The position numbers were made by a program, and so were the translations under genes. This document shows positions 43,307-54,300 of a stretch of DNA of 64,000 nt, in pieces. The notes under the pieces were generated by a model, which saw only the letters and a list, made by a program, of their open reading frames with translations, did no database searches and was not told the DNA's origin. The first letter of the stretch is position 1, and every line of letters begins with the position of its first letter. This stretch comes from an uncultured Bacteroidales bacterium (GTDB lineage Bacteria > Bacteroidota > Bacteroidia > Bacteroidales > WCHB1-69), in NCBI GenBank assembly GCA_905233625.1, contig CAJOFJ010000013.1:97725-161724 (forward strand). Reading direction: 5' to 3'.

Positions 43307-43888
43307 ATGAAAATCGACATTATATTAGCAGGCGTAGGCGGTCAAGGTATCCTCTCCATCGCCACCATCGTAGGCCACGCCGCCGTCAAAAGAGGAATGT
43401 ACATGAAACAAGCCGAGGTTCACGGTATGAGCCAGCGTGGTGGTGACGTGCAGTCACACTTCCGCCTGTCCGACCAGGAGATCGCCTCCGACCTTATCCC
43501 CATGGGCAAAGCCGACCTCATCATCTCTGTGGAGCCGATGGAGTCGTTGCGTTACCTGCCCTGGCTGAACAAGGAAAGCGGCTGGTTAATCACCAACAGC
43601 CAGCCTTTTGTCAACATCCCCAACTATCCGGATTTCGACAAGCTGAACGCCACATTGGACAAGCTGCCGAACAAGGTGGTCATCGATGCCGATCAGATTG
43701 CCAAAGATCTGGGTTCCGCCCGTTCCGCCAACATGGTGATTCTCGGTGCTGCCTCTCCATACCTCCAGCTGCCTTTTGAAGAGATTGAAGCCGCCGTAAG
43801 AGAGAACTTCGCACGTAAAGGCGAAGATGTGGTCAATGTGAACATTGCCTGTCTGAAAGCCGGCCGCGAATACGCCGAAAAACACTAA
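43307..43888 (+). CDS. iorB: Indolepyruvate:ferredoxin oxidoreductase, beta subunit
   Basis: A 193-residue gamma-type subunit with IILAGVGGQGILSIATIVGHA and EVHGMSQRGGDVQSHFRLS, the IorB signature. It binds the CoA side of the enzyme and works only with IorA upstream. The two genes form an operon despite the 199-bp gap with a palindromic repeat in it, which could attenuate or stabilise the iorB half of the message. Confidence 0.94.
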   Translation: MKIDIILAGVGGQGILSIATIVGHAAVKRGMYMKQAEVHGMSQRGGDVQSHFRLSDQEIASDLIPMGKADLIISVEPMESLRYLPWLNKESGWLITNSQPFVNIPNYPDFDKLNATLDKLPNKVVIDADQIAKDLGSARSANMVILGAASPYLQLPFEEIEAAVRENFARKGEDVVNVNIACLKAGREYAEKH

Positions 43889-43932
43889 GAAGCATAGGAG
43901 AGCACGTCTCTTAAAGACATATCTAATTCATA

Positions 43933-44778
43933 ATGAACAATTTATCGGAATTTCTCAAACGAAATTTTCATATATTTCTATTTGTAATTCTACAGATAGT
44001 TTGTATCATTATGATTTCCAAAAGCATGAAATATGCCAGCTTCGCCCTTGACCGAATTTGCCAGGCCATTGTTGCCCCTGTCAACGAGGCATGGTACAAT
44101 GTAATCCGGCATTTCTCGCTCGAAGCAGAAAACCAGCAGCTGGTTCAGCAAAACATCACCCTGCTGAACGAGCGCGACAATGTCTTCACTTTCAAGGACG
44201 ATTCGGTATATACTGCCACAGAGTGCGACAGCAACCAACGGGTGAAGATGCGGTTGTACGACTACTCCTACGCCAACATTGTGTATAAGACTACGGATAA
44301 AACACACAACTACATTATTATAGACAAAGGACGGGTTGATGGAATCACCAACGACATGGCGGTATTATCCGCAGGTGGTGTTTGTGGTGTGGTAAGCGAT
44401 GTGACTGAGCACTTTGCTTCCATTATCTCCTTGCTGCACCCCGATGCCCGTATCAGTGCCAAGTTACTGCCTTCCAACCAGATAGGAACCGTGCTTTGGG
44501 ATGGTATCAATGCCAAATACGCGCAGTTGTACGATATTCCGCAGCATGTGCCAGTAAGTGTTGGCGACTCGATTGTCACCAGTGGTTACTCCAACATCTT
44601 CCCCAAGGACATTCTGGTGGGCATTGTTGAGGATGTGCACGAAACAGGCCACAGCAGTTTCCTGACCATCAAGGTGCGTTTGGCTACCAACTTCAACAAT
44701 GTCAACACCGTATACCTTATCCGCAACATCTACACCTCGGAAATAGACGAACTCAAGAGCAATTTCAAAGATGAATAA
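43933..44778 (+). CDS. mreC: Rod shape-determining protein MreC
   Basis: A 281-residue inner-membrane protein with a short cytoplasmic N-terminus, one transmembrane helix (about 12-28, HIFLFVILQIVCIIMIS), a coiled coil (about 60-85) and a periplasmic beta-barrel pair: NYIIIDKGRVDGITNDMAVLSAGGVCGVV and GDSIVTSGYSNIFPKDILVGIV. MreC scaffolds the elongasome that inserts new cell wall along the rod. It overlaps mreD by 8 bp. The usual upstream mreB is not in this position. Confidence 0.95.
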   Translation: MNNLSEFLKRNFHIFLFVILQIVCIIMISKSMKYASFALDRICQAIVAPVNEAWYNVIRHFSLEAENQQLVQQNITLLNERDNVFTFKDDSVYTATECDSNQRVKMRLYDYSYANIVYKTTDKTHNYIIIDKGRVDGITNDMAVLSAGGVCGVVSDVTEHFASIISLLHPDARISAKLLPSNQIGTVLWDGINAKYAQLYDIPQHVPVSVGDSIVTSGYSNIFPKDILVGIVEDVHETGHSSFLTIKVRLATNFNNVNTVYLIRNIYTSEIDELKSNFKDE

Positions 44779-45286
44779 CGCCAGTTCCAACATACTACGC
44801 TTTATTTTTGCCATTCTCGCGCAGATTTTTGTGTTCCGCTACGTTCATCTGTTCGGTTGTGTCAATATTTACATCTTTTTGCTGCCACTGTTGATGCTTC
44901 CTTTTGAGATTCCACGTTGGATACAATATCTCATCGCCTTTGCCACCGGTTTTCTCATCGACATGTTCAACATCACTTACGGCATCAATGCCTCGTCTTG
45001 TATGCTGATGATGTTTATCCGTCCCTACTTGGTGGTGGCGCTCAACGGACGCAAAACAGACGACATCGTGGACAAGCCACTGCCTGGGGTGAAGGATTTC
45101 CGCTGGTTGCTGGCCTATACAGTCATTTTGGTGTTCATCCAGCAATTTGCCGCTGTGATGTTAGAGACATTCTCTTTCCACCATTTCTGGAAAACGATGT
45201 TGGTCATCTTGGGCAACACCATTCTGAGCAGCTTTGTCATTTTGTGTTGCGAGTATATTTTCATTCCTGTCAAAAAACGTATTTAA
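44771..45286 (+). CDS. mreD: Rod shape-determining protein MreD
   Basis: A 171-residue membrane protein with about five hydrophobic helices (ILRFIFAILAQIFVFRYVHL, IYIFLLPLLMLPFE, LIAFATGFLIDMFN, YTVILVFIQQFAAVML, ILGNTILSSFVILCCEYIF). FLIDMFNITYGINAS is a typical MreD stretch. Its start overlaps mreC by 8 bp, which indicates translational coupling. pbp2 and rodA, which often follow, are replaced by tpiA. Confidence 0.92.
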   Translation: MNNASSNILRFIFAILAQIFVFRYVHLFGCVNIYIFLLPLLMLPFEIPRWIQYLIAFATGFLIDMFNITYGINASSCMLMMFIRPYLVVALNGRKTDDIVDKPLPGVKDFRWLLAYTVILVFIQQFAAVMLETFSFHHFWKTMLVILGNTILSSFVILCCEYIFIPVKKRI

Positions 45287-45297
45287 TATTGAATATT

Positions 45298-46080
45298 ATG
45301 AAACCGAAATTAGTAGTTGGTAACTGGAAAATGAACAAGTCTTTCGATGATGCGCAGGACTTGATTCTAGACATTCAGAATGCATTGAAAGACTTGAAAT
45401 TGCAGACAGAAGTAGTATTATGTCCGCCATTTGTCTATATGGAACTCCTCACCGACATTGCAGAGGAGGAAGACAGCCAGTTCTATGCCGGAGCGCAGAA
45501 CTGCAGCGAGCATGAAAGCGGCGCCTACACAGGTGAAGTATCTGCCGAAATGTTGGCTTCCATGGGTGTGGAATTCTGTATTGTGGGCCATTCTGAAAGA
45601 AGAAAATATTTTGGCGAGACCAACGCCACCATCGCTCAGAAAATCAATCTTTTACTAAAGAATGACGTTGTGCCTATCGTATGCTGTGGCGAATTGTTGG
45701 AAGAGCGCAAAGCCGGAAAACACACCCAGGTGGTGCAGCAGCAAATTGAAGAAGCTTTGTTCCATTTGAGCCCCTCCGATTTTGAAAGAGTCATCATTGC
45801 ATACGAGCCAGTTTGGGCTATTGGCACCGGCGAAACCGCCACACCAGCCCAGGCCGAGGAGATGCATGCCTTCATCCGCTCGTTAGTGGAGAAAAAATAC
45901 GGCACCGAAATGGCTTATAATACCTACATTTTATATGGTGGCAGCTGCAATGCCAAAAACGCCGCCGACCTGTTCATGCAAGAAGATGTTGATGGCGGTT
46001 TGATTGGCGGAGCCTCGCTGAAGGCAGAGGATTTCTGCACCATTATCCAGGCAGGGGAAAATGTGATGAAAGAAAATTAG
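45298..46080 (+). CDS. tpiA: Triosephosphate isomerase
   Basis: A 260-residue (beta/alpha)8 enzyme that interconverts dihydroxyacetone phosphate and glyceraldehyde 3-phosphate in glycolysis. Catalytic residues are K11 (VGNWKMN), H98 (IVGHSERR) and E170 (AYEPVWAIGTG). The ATG at 45298 is chosen; an upstream open extension in the same frame lies inside mreD and is not homologous. It begins 11 bp after mreD and is probably co-transcribed with mreCD. Its stop overlaps the convergent protease gene by 4 bp. Confidence 0.97.
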   Translation: MKPKLVVGNWKMNKSFDDAQDLILDIQNALKDLKLQTEVVLCPPFVYMELLTDIAEEEDSQFYAGAQNCSEHESGAYTGEVSAEMLASMGVEFCIVGHSERRKYFGETNATIAQKINLLLKNDVVPIVCCGELLEERKAGKHTQVVQQQIEEALFHLSPSDFERVIIAYEPVWAIGTGETATPAQAEEMHAFIRSLVEKKYGTEMAYNTYILYGGSCNAKNAADLFMQEDVDGGLIGGASLKAEDFCTIIQAGENVMKEN

Positions 46081-49000
46081 CGTACGATAACCTTTTTGAA
46101 GAAAGTGTCACCGACTTTGACCATGTAGACACCTGTCGTATTGATGGTGAAGACACGGTTTGCTTTGGCATTGTCCGCATCGAGGACAATCCGCTTGCCC
46201 TGAATATCATAAATCTCAACGGTCATGCCTTCGGCACGGTTCACTATAATCTGCTTCTGGAAACTATACACTTCCACCTGTGACATATATACATCTGAAA
46301 TAGATGAAACAGGCGTAAAATAGGCCCTGTAAGTAGCGTTATCCGTCACCGTGACGGACCTTGGGTTTTCAGTATTTCCGTCATTCCAATTCAAGAATTC
46401 GTATCCTTCATTAGGATTTGCCGTAATAGTGATAACCGAACCATAATCGTAAGAACCACCACCGCTTGCCGTTCCCATAGAGGCATCTTCGGTGGTCACA
46501 GTGATATAATATTGATTTCTGGCGAAATTCGCCATATAGTTAGCATCCGCGGTCACCGTCACAGTACGCGGATTAGCGGTGCTACCATCGCTCCAATTTA
46601 CAAAATGGCAATGATCGGCAGGCTCTGCGGTAAGGGTTGCCACGCTTCCATAAGTATAGGTTCCGCCGCCAGTCACCGTACCCAAAGCAGGATCGGAAGA
46701 AGTAGCGGTGATCGTAAAGCTTTGCACAGTGGTTGAAAGTACCGGGCGAACCATCCATGTGAGATTATAACCATAGTCGCAAATGGAAGCCCAGCTGGAA
46801 CCATTTGTGGACACCCATGAGCCATCGGGATTGCCCGCGTAACTACTTGCAGCTGCAGGATAGGTTGCATCGGTATTGTACAACACCACCCATAAGGGCT
46901 GGGTGTTGTCGATGCTTACCGGATTGCTTAAAGTAGCGGTAAACCATGTGTCTGAACCACTCAAAGTGAAAGTCTGCGTGGCAATCTGGGTACCGGGAGC
47001 ATCGGTGCCACCCTGACAAATATTAATTTGGTAGGTTCCCTCATAATAATCCCACAGACGGACAGAAGACAGGGTGTTGTAAGAGGACAGCACGCTGGCA
47101 GGGAATCTCACAGCCCAATACAAAGTGCCACCCCCACCCATACTGCTCTTGAATGTGCCATTGTCGTAATGCAACTCATTACTGCCCAAGTCTGCGAACG
47201 AGGCGGTGTAGGAGACATTGCTCACAACAGTGAAATTACGGGGATTGTCCGTGTTTCCGTCATTCCAACCCGTAAAGCGGTAGCCCTCATTGGCTGTTGC
47301 CGTCAGAGAAACTTCCTCTCCCGAATTGTATGTGCCGCCACCCGTCACAGTGCCCATGGTGCTATTCGCAGAAGTCGCCGTAACCGTATAATACTCCGAC
47401 GTGTTCAAAACAACCACTTTATCCAACAGAACGAAATAGCCATCGTATGAGTCGTGTAAGAACGCCAAGTAGAGACTCTGTCCATTATACCCCGCAAGGC
47501 TGACAGAATATTGCTGATAGGAAGCGCTGATCTTCGTTTTCTGCATCAGCGTGGTGTTGAACGAAGACATACTGGTATTTCCCGTGGTGGACAATTTCAC
47601 TGCCAATGAATCGGGAAAATTGTTGCTTGCGCTGCGTGCATAGAATTTCAGGGAGAAATTACCCGTAGCCGGCAGGGTAATCTGCGGAGATATCAGATAG
47701 TTTTTCGCATTCACAGCCGACTGACTGGGATTATCATACGAATAAGAGATCATTGCATAGTCACCTTCATACGCATAACCATCATTATCGGTTACACTCC
47801 AATTATTCTCATCACCATCCGTATCTAACATGGTCCAGCAGGCAATACCATTCTCAAAACTTTCTTCCCACGGGAATGTGGTGACATAGCAGTTGGATGA
47901 TATGGCTTGGAAATACGCTATATAACTTGCGTTATCTGTCACGGTGATGGTTCTCGGATTGGTGGTATTGCCATCTTGCCAATAAAGGAATTCATAGCCC
48001 GAATTGGGGATAGCTGTAAGTGTAGCCGTGCTGCCTGCATTGTATGTTCCTCCACCGGTCACACTACCCATGGTGCTATTTGCAGAGGTCGCCGTGATGG
48101 TGTACGACTGTGAAGGAGTATTGCCGGAGAGTACCGGACGAACCATCCAGGAAAGATTATAACCATAGTCGCAAATGGAGGCCCAGTTGTAACCATCGGT
48201 GGACACCCATGAGCCATCGGGATTGCCCGCGTAATTACTTGCAGCGGCAGGATGGGTTGCATCGGTATTGTACAGCACCACCCATAAGGGCTGGGTGTTG
48301 TCGATGCTTACCGGATTGCTAAAAGTAGCGGTAAACCATGTGTCTGAACCACTCAAAGTGAAAGTCTGCGTGGCAATCTGGGTACCGGGAGCATCGGTGC
48401 CACCCTGGCAAACACTAATTTGGTAGGTTCCCGTATAAAAATCCCACAAACGGACAGAAGACAGGGTGTTGTAAGAGGACAGCACGCTGGCAGGGAATCT
48501 CACGGCCCAATACAAAGTACCACCCGCACCCATGCTGCTCTTGAATGTGCCATTGTCGTAATGCAACTCATTGCTGCCCAAATCGGCAAATGAAGCGATA
48601 TAACTTGCATTGGCCATCACGTTGATATTTCTGGGATTATCGGTATTGCCATCACTCCAGCCCGTAAAACGGTAACCGACGTTGGCCGAGGCAACCAGTG
48701 TGGCGACTTCGCCGGCGATGAATGTGCCACCACCGGTCACAGTGCCCATGGTGGTGTTGGACGAAGTAGCCGTTATAGTATAGTTCTCTGAGGTGTTTAC
48801 GATGGAAAAATTATCCAATTGCAAATAATATCCATCATAAGAATCATGGATAAATGCCAAATAGAAACTCTGACCGTTATAGCCCGCAAGATCAACAATA
48901 TATTGCTGATAGCTCTGTGGAATCATGGTCAAAGGTTTCAGTGTGATATTAAAGCTATTCGTGCTGGTATTACTCGTGGTGGACATTTTCACCATCAACG

Positions 49001-51038
49001 TATCAGGATAATTGTTATTAGCGCTTCTGGCATAGAAACTCAGCTGATAACTGCCCGTGGCAGGCAGGGTAATTCTGGGAGAAATCAAGTAATTCAGTGC
49101 ATTTACAGCCAGATTGTTCGTGTTATCATACGAAAAAGATACCATAGTATAAGTTCCATCGTATGACGAGCCAGTAAGTTTTGCCCAATTGTTTCCGTCA
49201 CCATCCGCATCAATAAACGACCAACAATCTATGTCATTTTCAAAACTTTCGGTCCAGGGGAAGCTGGTGACGTCACATTCGCTCGGCTGGGCACCGGCAC
49301 ACGGGGTGGACACCAAAAAGTTGGCATTCGCTGTGGGCGAAGAAATATTCAACAAAGACTGACCAGAAGCACCCAGTACGGTGAAAGAGCATTCGTTATC
49401 CCACTGACTGCCAGAGGTCCAAGTAAGATTTACGTTTGAGGGGCATACATTTATTTCCTGTGTGGCATAAGTACCGTCATTGAGCGTGACTGTGCCATAC
49501 ACATAACCCGAAGCGGAGCTTACCGTCAGGTAGGAGCCATTCCATCCATCACCATAGGTATCTTCCATTTGAAAAGTGAGGGTACACATATCCATTGTGG
49601 AGCACTCACTCTGCAATACATTGACCGACACCGTTTGGTTGCCCTGTGTAACGGTTATCACCGCCGAGCGCGCCACTCCGGTATTATTGACCGTAGCGGT
49701 GGCATTGACTGTAGTTACCGAGCCGGAGCCTGCACCCGAAGCCGGACTTACCGTCAGCCACGACTGGTTAGAGCTTGCGGTCCAGGAAGCGCTGCTGTTG
49801 CTGTTACTGGACACCGTGAAACTCAAGCTGCCTCCTTCTTGGCTGAAATTCAATTGCATAGGATTTACCCATAGCACGCCGTTAGGTTCGATACCCACCA
49901 CCAGTGATTGATTATCGTTATATGTGTGTGTACTACCGGCTCCTGTTCCGCCACCGCCAGGATTCAACGCATTGTGAGCGAAATAGCCATCGTAGCTGCC
50001 TCTCCAGCCCCAGTTGATGTGGAAAAGGCCATTGTTATCATAGCCATCGCATACAAATGCATGGCCACCACCACCGTGACCGGATTCAATCATTGGACGT
50101 CCGGCATTCAACTCATTGGTCATCGCAGCAATCCATGAGGCATCGGTTTCTTGCGATTTATAGACGCTATACAATGTGCTTTTGTATCCAAAATAATCCT
50201 TCAACGCGTTTTCGGAACATGCCAAGTCGGGATACCCGTACGAATTGGTATAAGCGCCGCTTGCGCTGATACCATAATCCATTTCCACAGCCACACCCAC
50301 ATGATAAATCAATGTAGCCACGGCATTCACCTCGGCAGCAGTGCTGGAGTTTGTCAACGCATTCGGCATCAGATTCCAATTGTAAGTCGTAGCCCCGAAG
50401 TTGGCGCTCTGGGTTCCGAAATTATCGTCTACGTATGAATAGGAACCCGTACCCATAACAGGCCAGTTCCAATACTTCATCACCTGCGCCGTAGCCGTGG
50501 CGGTACAACCCGCGACAGCATGTATGCCTGCCGAATCCGGACACAAATCGTTGTACCAGGGTTGTTGGCCCCAGGTCGTGGTCAGCAAAGGCTCCACCGA
50601 TGTGGTGTTTCTGGGCGTATAAGTGCCATTCCTGAGCTGTGACCACATTGACTCAATCTCCGCTGTGGCCAAAATATGATTCTCTTTATAATAAGCTATT
50701 TCCTGATTGTAAGCCGCCAGAAACTCACCCACATGCTCCGGCAAGGGAAACTCAAAAGGATTGGTCAGCGAATAGGCGACAATCGGCTGGGCACAATCGT
50801 CGGCCGACACAATGACAAAACCCTTCCCTATCGGGTGGACGAAGATATAAAGTTCTTGAAAATCAGACTGTTGACTAATATCAAGCAAACTTACAGCGAT
50901 ATTTTTACCTGCATTCGAAGCATAAAAGTTCTCTGCTACCTGACGTGCAACAGTGGGACTGACAGGGGCTGCCATTGTTGCCATCATCGATATCCATAAA
51001 CAAATAACAAAAACAAATAACGATTTTTTAATTTTCAT
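46077..51038 (-). CDS. C10-family cysteine protease with long adhesive tail and T9SS domain
   Basis: A 1,653-residue secreted protein. The signal peptide (MKIKKSLFVFVICLWISMMA) and an inhibitory propeptide (VARQVAENFYASNAGKN, GKGFVIVSADDCAQPIVAYS) precede a streptopain-like C10 domain at about 150-385: catalytic C178 in AGCTATATAQVMKYW, H326 in GGGGHAFVCDGY, and NWGWRG (342-347). Then come a BACON-like domain (GSLSFTVSSNSNSSASWTAS, about 390-475), a DTYGDGWNG domain, two cleaved-adhesin-like jelly rolls, two copies of a NELHYDNGTFKSSMG domain, five InlB-like repeats (GTVTGGGTY...GYRFTGWSDGNTDNPR) and a T9SS sorting domain ending FKKVIVR. C10 proteases cleave host proteins in Streptococcus (SpeB) and Prevotella (interpain); activation here probably needs propeptide removal. 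The target is unknown. Confidence 0.92.
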   Translation of the reverse strand: MKIKKSLFVFVICLWISMMATMAAPVSPTVARQVAENFYASNAGKNIAVSLLDISQQSDFQELYIFVHPIGKGFVIVSADDCAQPIVAYSLTNPFEFPLPEHVGEFLAAYNQEIAYYKENHILATAEIESMWSQLRNGTYTPRNTTSVEPLLTTTWGQQPWYNDLCPDSAGIHAVAGCTATATAQVMKYWNWPVMGTGSYSYVDDNFGTQSANFGATTYNWNLMPNALTNSSTAAEVNAVATLIYHVGVAVEMDYGISASGAYTNSYGYPDLACSENALKDYFGYKSTLYSVYKSQETDASWIAAMTNELNAGRPMIESGHGGGGHAFVCDGYDNNGLFHINWGWRGSYDGYFAHNALNPGGGGTGAGSTHTYNDNQSLVVGIEPNGVLWVNPMQLNFSQEGGSLSFTVSSNSNSSASWTASSNQSWLTVSPASGAGSGSVTTVNATATVNNTGVARSAVITVTQGNQTVSVNVLQSECSTMDMCTLTFQMEDTYGDGWNGSYLTVSSASGYVYGTVTLNDGTYATQEINVCPSNVNLTWTSGSQWDNECSFTVLGASGQSLLNISSPTANANFLVSTPCAGAQPSECDVTSFPWTESFENDIDCWSFIDADGDGNNWAKLTGSSYDGTYTMVSFSYDNTNNLAVNALNYLISPRITLPATGSYQLSFYARSANNNYPDTLMVKMSTTSNTSTNSFNITLKPLTMIPQSYQQYIVDLAGYNGQSFYLAFIHDSYDGYYLQLDNFSIVNTSENYTITATSSNTTMGTVTGGGTFIAGEVATLVASANVGYRFTGWSDGNTDNPRNINVMANASYIASFADLGSNELHYDNGTFKSSMGAGGTLYWAVRFPASVLSSYNTLSSVRLWDFYTGTYQISVCQGGTDAPGTQIATQTFTLSGSDTWFTATFSNPVSIDNTQPLWVVLYNTDATHPAAASNYAGNPDGSWVSTDGYNWASICDYGYNLSWMVRPVLSGNTPSQSYTITATSANSTMGSVTGGGTYNAGSTATLTAIPNSGYEFLYWQDGNTTNPRTITVTDNASYIAYFQAISSNCYVTTFPWEESFENGIACWTMLDTDGDENNWSVTDNDGYAYEGDYAMISYSYDNPSQSAVNAKNYLISPQITLPATGNFSLKFYARSASNNFPDSLAVKLSTTGNTSMSSFNTTLMQKTKISASYQQYSVSLAGYNGQSLYLAFLHDSYDGYFVLLDKVVVLNTSEYYTVTATSANSTMGTVTGGGTYNSGEEVSLTATANEGYRFTGWNDGNTDNPRNFTVVSNVSYTASFADLGSNELHYDNGTFKSSMGGGGTLYWAVRFPASVLSSYNTLSSVRLWDYYEGTYQINICQGGTDAPGTQIATQTFTLSGSDTWFTATLSNPVSIDNTQPLWVVLYNTDATYPAAASSYAGNPDGSWVSTNGSSWASICDYGYNLTWMVRPVLSTTVQSFTITATSSDPALGTVTGGGTYTYGSVATLTAEPADHCHFVNWSDGSTANPRTVTVTADANYMANFARNQYYITVTTEDASMGTASGGGSYDYGSVITITANPNEGYEFLNWNDGNTENPRSVTVTDNATYRAYFTPVSSISDVYMSQVEVYSFQKQIIVNRAEGMTVEIYDIQGKRIVLDADNAKANRVFTINTTGVYMVKVGDTFFKKVIVR
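46741..48570 (-). repeat. Internal direct duplication of 1,392-bp spacing
   Basis: A stretch of about 440 bp at 46741-47180 recurs at 48133-48570 with only scattered differences; the offset is 1,392 bp (464 codons). Each copy encodes the NELHYDNGTFKSSMG domain. The flanking jelly-roll and InlB modules are also paired but more diverged. Confidence 0.85.
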
Positions 51039-51339
51039 GATTTATAGTTTTAGTTCGCAAAAATACACTATTCTTTGAAATTTTCAAATTTTTTATCACA
51101 GAATTATCTTTTTTGTTTTGTAGCTTTCGTTTACCGCCTCGAAATGAAAAAATAAAATGGGGAGCTGATAAGATTAACGCACAAATAATTCAATACTATT
51201 GGATATTGTTTTTTTTTGTATATTGCACTGATTTTAAATAAGCTTTGAACTTCATAGCATACACTCCATTGTAATCAGCAATTTCTAAGACAAACAAAAA
51301 AATTTTCAACTCACCATATCAATTAAAAAACACAAATTT
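51039..51339. other. Divergent gap between the protease and adhesin genes
   Basis: About 300 bp of AT-rich sequence without a gene. It holds the protease -7 box at 51058-51065 on the minus strand; a perfect plus-strand -7 box for the adhesin was not found, the nearest being TAGCTTTC near 51120, with one mismatch. Confidence 0.6.
51058..51065 (-). promoter_or_regulatory. -7 box of the C10 protease gene
   Basis: The minus strand reads TATTTTTG, matching TAnnTTTG, 20 bp upstream of the start codon. Confidence 0.62.
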
Positions 51340-54300
51340 ATGAGAAAAATCTACTTTTTTTTGATGATCCTGCTGATAGGGTTCTGCTCCATGCACCTGT
51401 CGGCACAAGAAACGCCCTCGGTTCTTACCGTAGCGAATGGCACAAGCACCAATGGTTTTGTACCTGTTTACGGCTTATATTTGGATGAGGCTCAGCACAA
51501 CCAGATTATTTATCCTGAAAGCATGTTAGGAGACATGGTGACAGGAGAGATTTCGGAAATGAAATTTTACCTCCAAAACAATGTCACAACCACATTAACT
51601 TCAACCATTACAGTAAGTTTAGGTACGACAACCACAGAAACGTTCACTTCTGGCATCTTGACTGGCGAAACGCTCACTCAAGTATATACGGGGAGCATCG
51701 ACATTAGCAACCAGGAGTTTACCCTCACATTCAGCACTCCTTTTACGTACAATGGTGGCAATTTGCTGTTTGACATCACCACCACTGCCGCCAACTGGAC
51801 TACCACCACATTTTTAGGCATCAGTTCAACAGGAAGCAGCTATGCCTACAACAACATTCGTAACTTCATCCCTAAAACCACTTTTACCTATACTGGCGGT
51901 GCGTTATGCAAAACACCATACGGAGTAATAGCCAGCGACATCACCACCACTGACGCCACCATTTCCTGGCACGGTGATGAAAACGCCTCCTCATACAATA
52001 TCCAGTATATGCTCTCCTCCAGCACTGATTGGAGTACTGCGGAAACAACCACTTCTTCGGACACCACAGTTTATTTGACTGGATTGCAGCCCTCTTCCAC
52101 CTACAAGGTGAGGGTACAGGTAGAATGCATTGACAACACCCAGACCGTATGGTCTGCGGTTCATTCTTTCATGACAGCTTGTGACATTATCCCCTTTACG
52201 GATTCTTGGATTGAAGATTTTGAAAGCACTTATCAAGGCAGCAATGTGCAACGTCCTCTCTTGTGCTGGGCTGTTCCTGTACAAGATCCAACAACCAATG
52301 GACCTTTCGTTTATTGTGGTTATGGCGAGGCATGCCATTCAGGAGTGAATTCTATGGAAATGAAGGGCTTTTCCGGTGCTATGAACATAGCTGTACTGCC
52401 CGAGTTTTCTGCCGATATCCATGACTTAAGACTTACTTTTTGGGCTACATCCACCAATCCGCAATATGGCACTTTGGAAGTGGGTGTGATGACAGATGCC
52501 AGCGACACCTCCACTTTTGAATTGGTGGGCGTATGCAGTACTCCTGGTAGCCGTGGTGGTTCAAGTGCGGGTAATGGCAACTTGATGGGACCTTTCGATT
52601 TCGACATGGTGCAGGCCACTTCGGGCAGAATCGCCCTGAGATTTACCAGCAACTATTCAGGTTCTTATGGCTTGTCATGGAATTTGGATGACTTCACCGT
52701 GAGCCTTATCCCGCAGTGTGCAGAGCCTGGAAATTTGATCACCGGCAATGTCACCTCCTCTAGTGCAGACATCTCATGGAACGAGTCACCCAGCAACACA
52801 TACGAGGTACTTTACTGGACAACTGACCCTACCAATCCTGACATCATTACTAATGCTACCCTAACCGATGGCGTTCTTACGTTAACAGGCCTCAATCCCA
52901 ACACCAGCTACAACTGGACAGTAAGAACCGACTGCGGCGACGGCACATACGCCAATGCCTTCCAGACGCTGAGTTTCACCACTCCCAATGTTCCCGTTGA
53001 ACTGCCTTACGAGCAAGATTTTGAGACGGATCCCGAACTTATCACCGACTTCACCATCCAAGGCTCTGGCCCCAACCAATGGTTTATCGGTGCAGCCACT
53101 TTCAAACCGATAGATGCCAGCGACTCAACCGAAACGGGACATTCCCTCTATATTTCCAACGACAATGGTGTGTCCAATAGTTATACAAACACCAGCACTT
53201 CGTATGCCTACGCTATCCTTGACTTGGAATTCGATGACACCCCAATGGAATATCATCTCTCTTTCGACTACAAACTCGAGGGAGAAGGCACCTCTACCAA
53301 ATATGACTATCTGTCTGTATACCTGATGGATGGCAGTGCTACAGTTCCCACCAATGCAACCCCTTCCGGCACCGCCCTGCTGTATCAGTCAAACGCTATA
53401 AGCGACTGGACTCATAAAGATTACATTTTGGAGAATGTGGCAAACAGCACCAAGAAGATTGTTTTCTATTGGAAGAACGACAACTCTCAAGGTACGAACC
53501 CGCCCGCCGCTATTGACAATATCAGCATTCTGGGATTCACATGCGCACAACCCACACAATTGGCAGTGACCGATATTGCATCCGACAATGTGACAATTGA
53601 CTGGACAGAAGTGGGAAGCTCCACCAGCTGGGCCGTCTCATACGGTCCTACCGGATACACGTTAGGAAATGACGAAAACGAAATCATTGAAACAGTGTAT
53701 GACCATCCGTATATCATTACTGGCCTGACGCCCACCATCACTTACGATATTTACGTTCAATCTGATTGTGGCAGCAACTGGTCTGGCCCGCTCACAGTGA
53801 CTCCAGGTTCTTTCAACATGGCTGCGAATGGCAGTGATACGCTGACCACCTGCAACTTATTGATTTATGATAATGGAGGCGCTACCGGAAGCTACACATC
53901 AAACTGCAACGGCACCTTGGTACTTTATCCCGCTGATCCTGACTCGAAGATGGGTTTGACAGGTACCTGCACCACTGAATCCGGATATGATTATCTGTAT
54001 GTGTATGATGGTGTTGGCACGGAAGGCAGCTATCTTGCGAGATACCATGGCTCCAATCAGCTAGTGAACGTGTTGTCCACCACAGGCCCCCTGACCATCA
54101 AATTCACTTCAGATAATTCGACCAATTCTGCTGGTTTTGAATTGCTTGCCCAGTGTATTAGCTGTTTCCCGCCCACCAACCTCAGCGCAACAGATGTTGA
54201 CATGACAGAAGCCACCATATCATGGAGTGGTATCGCAGCTGAATATGGCATATATGTCATCCTGACCGACACAACATATTACACCACGACCGATAGCTTT

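Noticed and set aside
44917..45297. Longer N-terminus for triosephosphate isomerase
   Set aside because: The extra 127 codons are within mreD in another frame; the enzyme begins at MKPKLVVGNWK.
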